Assembly (NCBI RefSeq): GCF_030272615.1
Contig: NC_081413.1
Span: forward strand, 558,533,945-558,597,944
Length of the DNA: 64,000 nucleotides
Reading direction: 5' to 3'
Source of the DNA: Cryptomeria japonica
Taxonomy: Eukaryota > Streptophyta > Pinopsida > Cupressales > Cupressaceae
Shown here: piece after piece, positions 24,590 through 36,718 of the stretch
How positions within the stretch are numbered: position 1 is the first letter of the stretch
How the letters are laid out: every line of letters starts with the position of its first letter
The notes under the pieces: model-generated
Told to the model about the DNA's origin: nothing
Seen by the model: the letters and a program-made list of their open reading frames with translations, nothing else
The model's database searches: none
Made by a program: the position numbers and the translations under genes

Positions 24590-26533
24590 TGTAATGTCCC
24601 ACCCCAGTTTGCCAATAATTTCCACGCTACTTCTAACCACTCAGCTATGTAGGAATTCTACCAAACAGTTGTCATGCATTCACTGGTGAAGAACATTAAA
24701 CTAGCTGCTCACTGTAAACATAGTTTGCTATTGTTTTGTTATTTGATTTCTATTTTTTAACATATTTGCATGGAGGTTTACATTTCTCATATTGCCATTT
24801 ATAATGTATGAAAACAAACACCATAAATCTGGAGATTGAAAATTGAAGATACTTAACATTCAGTCAATTTAATGATTCAGAAGTACCTTGATTAATGCCT
24901 CCAAAATTAATGAAAGATCTGATTACAAAATCTCTGACGTGTACAATCAGCAACAGCAGTAGATTATAAATAAATTCCATGAAGGTAAACACCTTTCAAG
25001 TGCAGCAAATAGTTTAAAAAGAACCAAAATAAATCAACCTTAAACTCTGCTCAGAAATCTTTCGCTGTCTAGAATTAGACCCACTTGCTGATCACCCAGG
25101 TTACTAATGAAGTTGCAGCAATGACGCTGATATTATTCTGAAAATTAATTAGCAGCAGTCTACAATGTAGAGAATGGAACCGATAACCATCAGTCTTTAA
25201 CTTCTAATTCACAGCTCTTTCACCATAAACCCTAGCAACCAGCAATCACCTTACTATGAATCTCACACCTAGAGTTTGAAGAAAGCATCCAACAAAGCCA
25301 AAGAAAAGGATTTCCAAAACCCTCAAAAAACTAATAAATATGGGTTTCAAACCCTAATCGATCTGCATTAAAGAATCCTTCAAAATGCTTCTTTCAAAAT
25401 TAGATTTGTTCACAATTTCCCCTTATTTTGTGCTCCAAACCCTAGAAGCTGCAGATCTACAAATTAATAATATTTCCAGCTCCTCCTCAATTTCAAATAC
25501 TTGTCAAACCCTCCAGAGAGATTTCCAATTGAAACCTCCAACAATCTGATAATGAAGCGCAATGGTGAATTCTAGATGAATCCACACCAAAAAAGGATTT
25601 GGGTTTCCATCCAAACCATGGAGAAAATCCAAGGGTTTTTGTCCTCAAACTTCCTACATTGAAAGCCAAGCTCCCAAACTTCTCAGAGAGAAAAATAAAA
25701 TAAACCAAGTATATCAAATGGCTTCCTCAAATCTTCTTTTATAATCCTCTCATGAAGTTTTCTGAAACCCTATTTAAATTTCCCACTTATAATATTTTAA
25801 TATTTAACTTGCATATGGGAAATAATAATAAAGTAGCCCCTCATATTATTTCTCCATTAATATAAAGTCACTTAAATATCCTTATACCTCCATATGTTGG
25901 TGCTTGTCTTAATTATTTAAAACCTTAGAATTCCCTAAGCGCCACAATAATGTCACTTTATATAATTTAATAACATTAAGTTAAATGTATCATTTAACTG
26001 AAATATTTTAACGTTATTTAAATAATATCTCAGAATGCCAAATGAGGTAAAAAAATAACATGAGCATTGAAATCACAGTCTCTCCCAAAATAGAAATGCT
26101 ACCAAGACCGACTGAATCTATGAAGTGACAACTGAAGCTAATACAAGCTCATACTATAAATAGCAGTGTTCACTGGGGACTAAAGAAAACAAAACTAGAA
26201 AAACCCAGAAAGATAAGTGTCAGGCGATCACTTACTATAAATAGCAACTCCCACAGAACCTACTAAAACTATGAACTGAGCTTGCCAAGAGAATAGGAAC
26301 ACTCCCAACAGACCAATGGGTGTCGAAACTGAAACCAAGTAAAAATAGTAATTTACTAAAAATAGCAAATCTTGGACGGGTTGTCCAAAATCACTCCACA
26401 AAGTGTCATCCAACTCCAATAACTGCTTTGAACCCATTGGCAACAATGCAACCCTTCTTTGAACTGATTGATTCCAACCCAGAAGAACAGTATTAACCTC
26501 ACTGCAAAGAAGCCTAAAAATGGAGACATTACA
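24590..26533. mobile_element. Solo LTR of a Gypsy-like family (1,944 bp)
   Basis: It begins TGTAATGTCCC and ends GGAGACATTACA, near-perfect inverted ends. Perfect 5-bp target duplications catag lie at 24585-24589 and 26534-26538. No internal region, primer site or polypurine tract is attached, so this is a solo LTR left by recombination between two LTRs. It contains the word tactaaaaatagca, also seen in other LTRs here. Only 37 bases separate it from the next element. Read on the minus strand its terminus encodes V-M-S-P, like the Pol tails below, which suggests minus orientation. Confidence 0.85.
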
Positions 26534-26570
26534 CATAGTTTGTTGGCTCACAACAAAACTTTGTTGTGAT

Positions 26571-27254
26571 TGTAACGTCCCTTGTAGGAACACTAGGTTT
26601 TTGTCTACTATAAAGTACAGTGTTTTGTCACTCGTTTGCATAAATGGGGTGGTCGTGGTTACAATTTGAGAATTCTGATTGGAATAATAATTCAAGAATA
26701 ACTTTAGCAGAAACATTGGTTTAAAGAACAATCTCTAATGAACGTAATGAATATAATAACATAACTTCCTTTATAAAAGAGTAATTACTGATATAATAAA
26801 TGATATCAACAAACTCACATTGTCTTTTTAGGGGATCATGTCTTCTTCTTTAAAAGGTTCACTGCAAATTATACATTGTCATTGCCGTTTCTACATTAAT
26901 TAAGGATTGTTTTGTAAGCATATCGAACCATATCATTCATCATCTTAATGAATTAGGCTTACTCCTTAATCTCTGACAAACTAATCAATCGCTGCATTCA
27001 CAAAGTGCTCTTTGATCGCTGATTAATAAACTCTGCATAATGAAGTCTGTATATTGAAGTCTACTACCTTGACTCGCCCAGCATCATGAATGATACAGAT
27101 TCTTATTGATTGCTGCATCAAAGATCTCTTTAACAGATACAGATTAATCGCTGTCATGCATATTAGTTTTGGTTTATTGATAGTAAGCATCATTTTGTCT
27201 AAATAGTCGTTGCATAATAATGACTTGGTTTAGGGATTGAATGGGAACATTACA
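26571..27254 (-). repeat. 3' LTR of the large derivative element
   Basis: 684 bases, TGTAACGTCCC to GGGAACATTACA on the plus strand. It aligns with both ends of the split LTR at 37796-47699. About 510 bases present in the other LTR (around 38035-38228 and 45577-45910) are missing here near 26790, so this copy has an internal deletion or is a shorter variant. It preserves the uninterrupted aactaatcaatcgctgc site where the solo LTR at 46069 landed in the other copy. Confidence 0.85.
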
Positions 27255-27291
27255 GTCTCCCCTTCTTGGAATTGTTTGCCCACAATCAACC

Positions 27292-27832
27292 TTAAATCAT
27301 CACAACAACACTAGGATCCCAATTAAGTCTGTAGAATGCTCCAACACGTATTCCTTGCTTCATGCAGATGGCAATGGATTTATCAGATTTGTCGAACTCC
27401 ATCATTTGATGAGGTAATTCATGGAATCTACCCATCATTGAAACTCTTGGGTCCCAAGGTTTGTAGCACCATCTATTCAAAACAGAATTTTGTTGGGTAA
27501 AACTATACTCTTGGAATCTGCCAAGAGTTAGAACATGCCAATGCTGCACAAACTCTTTAGAAGAATGTCTTTTCATGGCCTCAAGCTTCAACACTATAAG
27601 ATCAAGTTTACTATATTCATCATAGATCATCTTGATTCCAAGTTAACCTTAGAAATGAACCATCACGCAGATGTTGCAGCACTCTGATTTCAACAATCTG
27701 CTTTTCATACTCACATTGTTTTTGTCTCGCATGGAATCCTAAGGAATATTTGTTGTTTACATCCACACTGAAGATATCATTGCCAAACTCAGTCTCAGTT
27801 CGTAAAAGAAATTGGTTCAACCATACAACCAC
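27292..27832 (-). pseudogene. 3'-terminal ORF with W-D-P motifs (unnamed)
   Basis: Two overlapping open frames (27620-27832, then 27292-27630) form one protein with a frameshift near 27625. It contains related motifs: QHLRDGSFLRLTWNQDD, then NRWCYKPWDPRVSM, and IRVGAFYRLNWDPSVVV at the end. A third frame across the purine tract reads FQEGETVMFP, matching the Pol tail of the chromovirus at 39484. A similar HQHGGFFLRRAWDPWIV lies in the element at the right edge of the window. It may be a remnant of the Pol C-terminus that lost the rest, or a separate ORF. Function unknown. Confidence 0.45.
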
Positions 27833-29084
27833 GAACTTGTTGGTTGAAAATTTTGTACACTTGGGGAAATATACAAAATTATGGTTTCAACCACAGTGTG
27901 AGTAAAACTCTCCTAATTAAGGGAAGGCTCCCCCTATTTATCTACAACTTTAAAAATAAAATGGGATGGGACAGCAGTCTTTCTTCTTCTTTTAAGAAAA
28001 CCAATATCCTTTTCTCTTCACAGAAAAGTGATAGCAATTTAACATAAAACAGCAGTAACAACTTTTTGAAATGAAATGAGAGAAAGGAAATGAAGTTTCC
28101 TGAAATCTCAGAGACTTCCGTCACTTACTTCGGGATGGGACAGCAATATCAAGCTCAAAGTCTCGATTATGTGATGTCCTATCTACCCTTTTCTATACTA
28201 ACGCTATCAAGAACAAATTATAACAGCTCAAAGACTGAAATATCTTATTCTTTTCTACATAAAACAGTAGGAAGTAGTACAAGCTCAAAGACTCACAGCT
28301 ATTTCTTACAAAATCTGCTTCTAAACTCTCTTAAGAATAAGTGCAAACACAGAGTCTTATAGCTCCTCTCAAAAGAATATTTATTCTAATTTATATTAAC
28401 CTCAAATACTTGCAGCACAAAGACTGCAAATCAAATTCGATTAAGCTCTTAAAGAAACACTTGCAAGAAAGATAATACAGAACAAAAACTCAAGAATGTA
28501 GCACAAAGACTCAAAGCTTGAGCAATTTCCTTCTATTTCTTTCAATTCTTGAATTCACTCATGAAAGCTCAAAGACTTCTTTGTTGTAAATTTGGTAGAG
28601 TTTTTGCTTGCTTTCTAGAAAATAAAAATTACAATAGACCCCCCAAGTATTTATAGGAGAGGAGTCATGAGAAAAAGGTGGGAGGATCCTAACTAACTTG
28701 AGAAATTCTCTCAACCACCAAGACTTATTCAATAACTAACTATGACTTATTCCAACTACAGTCCTAACTGAAAACAACTTGTAGTTGTCTTACATGTAAT
28801 TACAAAAGTGCAAGTAAAGACTTGACTTGCAATTTACAAAAGGTTTTTACATGTAACTTGTCAAAAGAAAAACTACAACTAAGAGATTACAATTCTGGAA
28901 AAATACAACTTAGTGTTGAAAAACACTAAGCTGCAGAGTGTGAAGACATGAATCCTTCGAACTTCTGGATGATTATTTGCAGCTCATCAGGATCCGGTTC
29001 ATTGGTATTTTTGGCCACGGTCATGGTTTTCACGATAACATCGCTGCAACGAAGGATTGTGGCATTATTTTTCTCTAAAGAAGA
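27833..29084. other. Non-coding interior with a dispersed AGCTCAAAGACT motif
   Basis: Interior of the large element. The word agctcaaagact, or agcacaaagact, occurs at about 28151 (tct variant), 28226, 28281, 28422, 28500 and 28568, with 55-140 base spacing. A TATA-like tatttatagg lies near 28650. Open frames in this stretch carry no domain. Confidence 0.5.
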
Positions 29085-32000
29085 CTAAATTTCCCACAAG
29101 TAAACTTGATAAGTCACTAAGGCTTGAATGGATGCTGCTGAAAATAGTTCACTTTTCCACTCTTGACAAATCTTCAACTGCAGATCAGAAAGAACCTTTT
29201 CTTCTACCAACAATTCCCCATCATGACCCATGATGGTGCAAGAAGCTTTCTGACAATGAGAGATCATATCCTGAAAAACTTCCATCCGCAGCCTCATAGC
29301 ATCATCAATGTCTTCAATAAGTGACTTAAGAACAAGGGTTTTGTTCTCCAAGAGCTCCTGATATTCCAAGTACACAACTCTTGAAGGAATTACCTGACGT
29401 TCTAGAAGTAAACTTAACTTTTTGTTGAGAAATTTTAAGCCAAATAGTCTAAGCTGTCTTCTACCTTTTCCAAGTTCCGTTTGAAAGTATCAGAAACTTG
29501 GTTCAATTGTTCTTCAATGGTCTTCAACTTGACCATCATTTGAAAAACCTCCTTCAAGACTTGTGCAGGTAGATAATGAAGCTGATCAACCCAAGATTCC
29601 AATGCTTGTACCTTTTGAGCAACACTCTCAACTCCCTGGATCGATTCTCGCGCCTCAGTAGAACTTGAAGGATTACTCACTTCACCAGTAGGTTTTGTGA
29701 TCTTACGAACAAGTGCAACAAGTTGTCTATCGTCCTCTTCTAGCTTGTCTTTCTTGGCTAGAAGCTCATCATACCGCTGTACTAGTAAAGCTATAGAATA
29801 CTGGGCATCATGCTTTACTACCTCATACGTTTGCTTACCCAATTCTACCCTTGTGACTTTGTAATCAGCAGCTGACATCTCTTCATGTGGCTTGTCTGCA
29901 AGAGGTTCAACAATTTCAGCCACCTTCATCTTACTACCATCAACTGTTACCCTTGAGACCGTCTTGGCTTTTTTAGCAACCTTGGGCCTAGACTATTTGA
30001 GTTGCTGATAATCAAAGGCATCGGGAGAAATCTCCTGCTTCTTCCTCTTGGGTGTGAATGAACTAAGCCATGGAGGTAAAGCCATCAACTCTCCTTCAGT
30101 AGTAGCTACAAGCAAAGGAGAAGCAGTTTCTGTTTGAGCAATCGGAAAGTATCTGTCTGGATGGCAACCATCGTTTGCTCAGTAACTAGAGGACATGAAG
30201 TTTGTTTCATAAACTCCTCAAAGCTAGAAGTAGAGGTATCAATCTCGAATGATGAATGCATGCAGGACTATCCTCAAAAATTTCCACCAAACTCTCTTGT
30301 TGATGATCAATAGGAGGCTCAACTGCTGAAATAGGGGCAGCATTCTGAGGAGACTCCTCCACTACTATGTCAGGAGGAGATAGAGGCAGCTCCATGGAAA
30401 TTGAGGGAATCTCATGAGGTGACTCTGAAGCTAGTGATCTAGGAGCATCATCTGATTGTTGTCCTTCTTCTGGATCATTAGGATCGATCACATGAACGTG
30501 AAGTCGGGACTTTTCTTTCCCACAAACTATCGCTTCCTCAGGAGAAAGTATTGTTGCCCGACTAACCTGCAATTTGATCCTAGTGCCTGAAGATGATGCA
30601 CCTTCTTTGTTGTCAATCTGAATCTCAGACTTATGTCCAAGAGGCCCTATAGAGTCTATCTTCTTTTCCAACCTTGATCTTGATGAGTCTAACACCATTA
30701 CCTCTGAGCCAAGTGTTGGTGTTAGCCAAGATAGGCTGAAATCTTTCAAGAATGGGCGTGCATTCTTTATGTGACCATTGGAGTAAAGGAAGTGGTGCTT
30801 CTTCAACCCTTCGTGAGACGTACTCTGGATTGAGCACATTCCCATCATCAATCATTCCTTGCGGAATGTCCACTAGGTTCAGATCAATAACCTGCTCAAC
30901 AGTAAGCCTGCAGTAGTCCATCTTGAGAACCTCCATTTCTGTACAGAGATCTACCCAGATATCCTCAATACCATGCACATGCACAAAGGACTTTTTGATC
31001 TTTTCCTTCATACCTCGGTAGTCAAAATCTGCCCTGGACTTAATCCTTTTGAGTTTAATCTCTTGCATCTTAGTCTCCATAGCTTTGGCTTTGATGGATG
31101 TGACAAGAGAATACCGGCCAATTTTCAAAGGGTTTGTTGTAGAAATCCCCATTCCGACCTTATGTCTGACAGACTGATGAGCGTGTACAGCCATGATCTG
31201 TCTTCCCAACTCCATAAGAATGATCTTATCGGTCAGGTATCTAGGAAGCATGTATGGCTACCCACTATAGCATCTGACTCTCATATAAGTAAAGGTTGGG
31301 AATTGGAGAAATACGCATCCATATTCATTCACTCTTTCCCATGCTTCATCTGACACCCTTCTGTTCTTTAGAGTCTTGTCAAACTGGCACATGAAGTAAC
31401 CAAAGAATGCATCTTGAACTCTTCTGAAATGTAATCTGTTGGGTTTCAAAGGTAGTTGATCATAATATTCCCACACAGGTATAAGCGAGCGATCACCGTT
31501 GGTAGAAAGACCAGGGAAATGTCTAAGTGATGTTGCCAAATACACTACGTATGAATTCATGTAGAAAGTCATGGTGGTAGGGACTGTTGCACAAAGCATC
31601 ACTGATAATCTCTCCCCATGATATATGATGAGATTGCCTTATGAACATGGTAAACTGATACATCTAGGGTTCAAAAACATTAGAGTGTTCAAGAGCCATC
31701 ATCCTGCTGAGGAGAGTAATGATATCTTCAATTTCCCACTTAAAGTCGCAATGATACAACTTAGCCCACCTCGTGGCTCATGAATCCATCTGTTAATATG
31801 ACGTTTGCAATCCTTTTCCCTCTTGACATAGTACTCGGCTGCACTATCCTTTGAAATTTCCATATAAACAAGTGTTGATGGTATCCTGAAGATTTTTTCA
31901 ATTGTATCTGCATCAAGGCGGATTATTGCCTCACCATGGTTCTCGTCTCCTTGTCAAAGTGATGGGCACAAGCGAGAACAAATTCAAGTTCTAGGGCAGC

Positions 32001-32306
32001 CACTGGAAAAGAAGACGCATGATGGATGTGGCTGTCCAACAGCCACTGCATATTGCTATCCTGCGGATCCTCCACCCTCTTAATGAATTCTGACACGTCC
32101 ACATGCGCTATCTCCGTGTCTTTAATGTGATCCAAAGGAGAGGAAACTTGCGAAGGCGAAACTTCATATTGGTACTTGTCATATTTATACTTCATCTTCT
32201 TCGGAATAGGAGAGGATGGTAAATCTGACATTGAAGGATAACCTGGTATACTGTGATGAAGACTTAAAAGTGTTAAGGCAACATCATAATCAGTTGCAAC
32301 TAACAT
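29085..32306 (-). pseudogene. Long broken ORF of an unfamiliar retroelement-borne protein
   Basis: From an ATG at 32306 the minus strand carries one protein of more than 900 codons in shifting frames. Landmarks in order: LVATDYDVALTLLSLHHS, RLDADTIEKIFRIPST (about 31910), HINRW, WEIEDIITLLSRMM, FYMNSYVVYLA, FRRVQDAFFGYFM, LQFPTFTYMRV (31258-31602), then LPRYLTDKIILMELGRQIM and QVIDLNLVDIPQ (30631-31251). An acidic Pro/Ser-rich linker and two coiled-coil-like segments follow (29435-29929, 29085-29375). From memory similar proteins recur in conifer sequence, perhaps distantly like plant mobile domain proteins. That is only an impression. At least five frameshifts or stops are present. It takes the place where Pol would lie. 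Confidence 0.5.
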
Positions 32307-34164
32307 TTTTCCTTCTTTGAATGGGAAGAACTCCAACCCTTGCACTTCACGACTTTGTGAGAGAGATGGGAAATAAATGGGAATGCTAGAATTTTGACTT
32401 TGACCAATTTCAGATCTTGGGGAAAATTTTACAAGTATACAAGTGGGGAAGAACGAACATGCAATCGGATTTTTAAAACCCGAATGCAAGTATACTTGTA
32501 AAATGGAAAATGAAGAAATGAGTGAAAAATGAGATTTAGACTTGTGGGAAATGACGTGAACGAAAAGTACGGATATAGGCAATATGGATGGATAAAAATG
32601 GGAAGATCTTGGGAATGTTATTTTCAAGAGAATGGGAAGAACTTTCAACATGCAATCCGGTTCTAAAAACCCGATTTTGGAAGGATGGGTATTTTTCATC
32701 TTTGCAACTTGGAATTTCAACAAAAGACAGTTAAATTCTTATAACCATAAGGGAAGATCAATTATTTTCATCCAACTTGTAATCGAGATTTAAAATCCCG
32801 AATACAAGTAAAGAGGGAAAATGGGAAAGAACAATGCAATTCACAAATTGCTTTGCAAAGGGGAAAATCTCTCTCACAAAAACCGATTTTTGGGGCAAAA
32901 TCAACATATACACAAATCTACAACTAGAATGGAAAAACAGGAAAACAAGAAAACAAGAAAATGAAACAAAAAGATGAAACAAGAAGAAAAGAACCGGTCA
33001 AATCTTCCTCCAACCTCAACGCCTAGGTGAAGGAAACCAAAACAATTTAGGGAAGAAGAGATTCGTGGAGTTTGGATCCACCAAAACGTGGCTTGGAGGA
33101 ATCACATGTTTGTTGTTAAAACACCTTCAAACCAGTAAATAAGTCCACCAAATGTCATGGGAAGAGTTTCAAGATGCATGAAAATAGGCAAGAATCCAAA
33201 ATGCCTCTTCTTCCCAAAAAATCTCCACAAAAATTGCTTTGAATCTCCAACAAAATCGCCTTCCTTAGCTGGTCGGGTTTTTGGGAGTGAATGACAAGTT
33301 TCATTTTACATGTAATAGTGAAAATCAGGTTTTTATTTTCATATTAGAAGTTTAAAATTTCACTTTTCTTTCAATCAAGCAAAATTGGGTTTTTAAGACA
33401 CAATAGCAAGTTTAAAATGCCTTCATTTTCTCTTTATGGAGCAAATGAGGTTTTTAACACTCAAATGCAAGTTTAAAATGTCACTATATTTTCATTCTAA
33501 GCAAAATCGGGTTTTTGAGAGAGATATACAAGTTATAATAACTTGTAAAGGGAAAATAAAATCCATTCAACAAGTTTTAATAACTTAACACATGTAATAG
33601 GAGAATAAAATCCCCATTACAAGCAAAAACACTAAAATAGGGATTTTACAAAAGAATTACAAGTGACTTTTTAAATATGCAATTTAAAATTAACTTTTAA
33701 CTTATCCAAAAAATCCCTATTATGACTTAAAAAGCCAAAAAGCATCAAGGCAGAAATGAAAAGTAAGTTATGAGTTCTTTTTCCATAAAGTACAGTTGTA
33801 AATAGCTAAAAATTTCCTTACAAAGACAAAAACAAAGAAAATCATTAAAACTTGCAATTTAAGGAAAAATTTCCACCTGTAGTCAGGGAGAAAAAACCTG
33901 ACATTGAAGGAAAGACATAGCAAACGAACCTAGAACGCGATGAAATTTGAAAGGTGGTTCGAGGATGGACTGAGAATTAAGCCAGTCCAAGGGCTAAGTA
34001 AAATTCTGCCTCGGGAAGTGTGTAGTAGAGTAAAATTTTCATTTTTTGATAAAAATTTCATGTAATGGTCCTTCATTTTTTAAAACAAAAATGAGGACAA
34101 CAGAACTCAACATATTTCCTCATGAAGTCAAGAGAAAAACTGCAAATAATCTAGCTAATTGAAA
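32307..34164. other. Non-coding interior with degenerate tandem repeats
   Basis: Upstream of the long ORF. At 33315-33540 a unit of about 70-75 bases recurs three to four times (aatc.ggtttttnag ... gcaagtttaaaatg). At 32400-32960 related inverted words (cggatttttaaaacccga and aatcgagatttaaaatccc) recur, and could form hairpins. No coding domain seen. It may be the leader of the element. Confidence 0.5.
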
Positions 34165-35097
34165 TTATAAATGCTCTAGAATGTTGGAAAAATTACTGTT
34201 CACTGTGGAAATGAGAATCTGAATTGCACTTGGAGAACCTCTCACCATTAGCTGCCTCCACTCTATCAATGGTTTAAAATCCATTTGATCACAAACTGAT
34301 GTCATCATCGTGGGACAATAATGGCAACAATAACAACTTTGTATAGAAGGTATGGACATGGATACAATTGAAGTGTCACTTTCTGCTTTCCACCAAACAT
34401 CCATCATTTAATTGTTGATCAAAAGAATGCATGTAACTCCTTGGTCTGATGTGAATTGCAATCTCTTGCAATTTGATTGGAGAGTGGTTTATCCTACAAC
34501 CCTTATCTTGCCTCAATACTTATTGATAGAGAATGCACCTAGACCCCAAGTTTCGTGGTTGACTTCAATCTCATGTCCTGATTCTTGTGAAGTTCATTTG
34601 ACCCACTCAAAAGGTAGAGTATCATAAGTCATTTTGGCTTCAACCTCAAACAAAAGATTATTCACGAGTTGAAATTTATCATTAGTTCCAAACTTAGACC
34701 TATCTATTTCCAAACTTTCTTCCGTTGGTGAATCATCCTCCAAGGCCTTCAATACAATTGGTTGAGATTCTTGACTAGGTGAGGGTGTGTGTAGAATCCT
34801 TGATGTTATATTTGAATTGTAATTCTTAGTTTGGAAATTCATCTCTTGTTCATCTAAGTGTCCATGCCTTCGCTTGATTTTCCACACGTTCTTTCTTGCT
34901 TGAGAAGCTATCATCTTGGCATGTTTAGCTTTCTCATTCCACCATTCACGTAGTTGTAGAGTTCTCTCCACATCTTCAAAACTATCTATTAGTTTCCCTG
35001 GTCCTTTGCCTGCCATTACTTCCTCAAAGAGTTTTCTCATTTGCTTGTCTCTATCCTTCTCAGAATTTTGGGCTTTTGTTGACTCATTTATTTCCAT
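34165..35097 (-). pseudogene. Unrecognised ORF remains
   Basis: An open frame of 167 codons (34594-35097) is basic and helical, with VERTLQLREWWNEKAKHAKM and ARKNVWKIKRRHG. It is followed by another (34165-34407) with CDQMDFKPLIEWRQLMVRG. The intervening stretch reads on with stops. I do not recognise the family. Position between the PDS5-like fragment and the long ORF suggests a second captured or accessory gene, now broken. Confidence 0.35.
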
Positions 35098-35652
35098 TCT
35101 CTCTTTTGTGATCCATATTGTCTTTACTCATCTTTCAATGTCATGGTTCTTTGTTTGTTTCCCTTAGAATGATTAGAGTTCTCACATAATGCATCTTCTG
35201 TTTCACTTTTGTTTAAAATGTTACTCTTCTCATCCATAATGTCATGTCCTGTCCTTGATCGTTATATATATACTAAATGAAATAATTATCATTACTATTA
35301 ATATAATAATTATTAATGAATGCTTATTTGAAATTTATTTACTTATTAAATATTATTATTTATTTAATATTTATTAATATTAAATGAGGAAATAAATGAT
35401 TAACAATGATAATATATTAAATAAGGTTAATATATTTAATATATTAAATGATGAAGAATTAAATTATTAAATAATTAAATAATGTTAATTGTTAACTAGT
35501 ATTAATAAGTTCATGTTAAAAGAGTTAAACGCCATGTTATTTCCCCCGCGGGAAGTGGTGGGACGGGAGTTGCAGCCATGGGCTGCGACTACCGTCACAC
35601 CCCTTCCCACGGAAGGGATCCCGTGGCGAGACGCAACCCCTCTCTCCATGGG

Positions 35653-35659
35653 TATAAAG
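35653..35659 (+). promoter_or_regulatory. Probable LTR TATA box
   Basis: TATAAAG in a GC-rich context just after ccatggg. Transcription would start about 30 bases downstream, within the solo LTR. This is a sequence call only. Confidence 0.5.
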
Positions 35660-35926
35660 CGCGACAAGCTTGCAGACCAAAGGAGGCACAGGAGGAGAGG
35701 AAAAAGGGAAGGCTGCACCAGCAGACTACGGAAAGGTAAGAGGATAGTTCCACACCTCGGGAATATATGTGTGTGGACGTGTGTGCCACACACACACATA
35801 TATGTTTAGAATGATCTGTCATATATCTCGAACCTCTTTGCCAAAGTTATAGTCTTGGCATTAAAATGTCTCATATATATGTGCCAATGTATATATGCAG
35901 GTATGTAGTTTATATGTATGTATGCA

Positions 35927-35967
<41 letters not shown>

Positions 35968-36537
35968 CAGGTTATATATAGGTATGTATGCATGATATAT
36001 GTATGTAGGATCAATAATAGTAATTAAGGAATATGTAGATGCAGGCATAAAATATAGATGATAATGAATATAAAATGTAATATGATAACAATAATTTGGC
36101 TATGTGGCGGAGGCTATTGAGAGGAAATTCCCTTAGCCTAATTCAAGGATTATGATAATCCCTGGTAGGCAGTATATACTAAGTATTCATACGCATATAT
36201 GTTAAGGCTTGGGTGTCAAAAGCTCACCCAAGAAGAGACGGATCTGGTCGGTCCTCTCTCGTAGACTTGGATGATAAGATGTATCATCCAAGGCAAGGAA
36301 TTGATCATATATGATGATCGTCCTTGGTAGGCTTGGATGTAAGATGTTACATCCAAGACAAGAATCGAATTATCCATCGATTTCCTGGTAAGGCTTGGAA
36401 CCATGATGGGTTCCAAGAAGGCAGGCGCAACAACTGCCTAAGGACATGTCCCAGTACTACATTCGTATCCTTTTATTAAATAAGAATTGAAACTAGTTTT
36501 AATTAAGTATTTGAAGTTTAATTGCAAATTAGATTAG

Positions 36538-36538
<1 letters not shown>

Positions 36539-36571
<33 letters not shown>
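36539..36571. repeat. (AT)n microsatellite
   Basis: About 16 TA units near the 3' end of the solo LTR. A second (TA)n run is at 35932-35957. Confidence 0.9.
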
Positions 36572-36577
<6 letters not shown>

Positions 36578-36718
36578 CATTCTAACAGTTTGTTTTGCTG
36601 GACAATGATCTCTAACTAGTAGGGACATTACACATAACCACTAACTTATTAGTGGATACCATATACTCTTCAAGAGGTGAAGGAGAATCGTAAACGACGT
36701 TCTGATTTCTAAGTGGCT

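Larger units (their letters stand above)
35240..36632 (+). mobile_element. Solo LTR with GC-rich promoter island (1,393 bp)
   Basis: Starts TGTCATGTCC and ends GGGACATTACA. Perfect 5-bp duplications cataa flank it (35235-35239, 36633-36637). A GC-rich island (35540-35760) holds a TATAAAG box, which sets plus orientation. Downstream are a (CA)n tract, two (AT)n tracts and a run of degenerate repeats with tcatccaag, ggcttggatg and catccaagac words (36230-36420). No coding region is attached. It is inserted in the interior of the large derivative element. Confidence 0.85.

Noticed and set aside
31923-32723. Start of the long ORF at the most upstream Met (32723)
   Set aside because: The first 139 codons are low-complexity leader sequence; protein-like sequence begins at the ATG at 32306.
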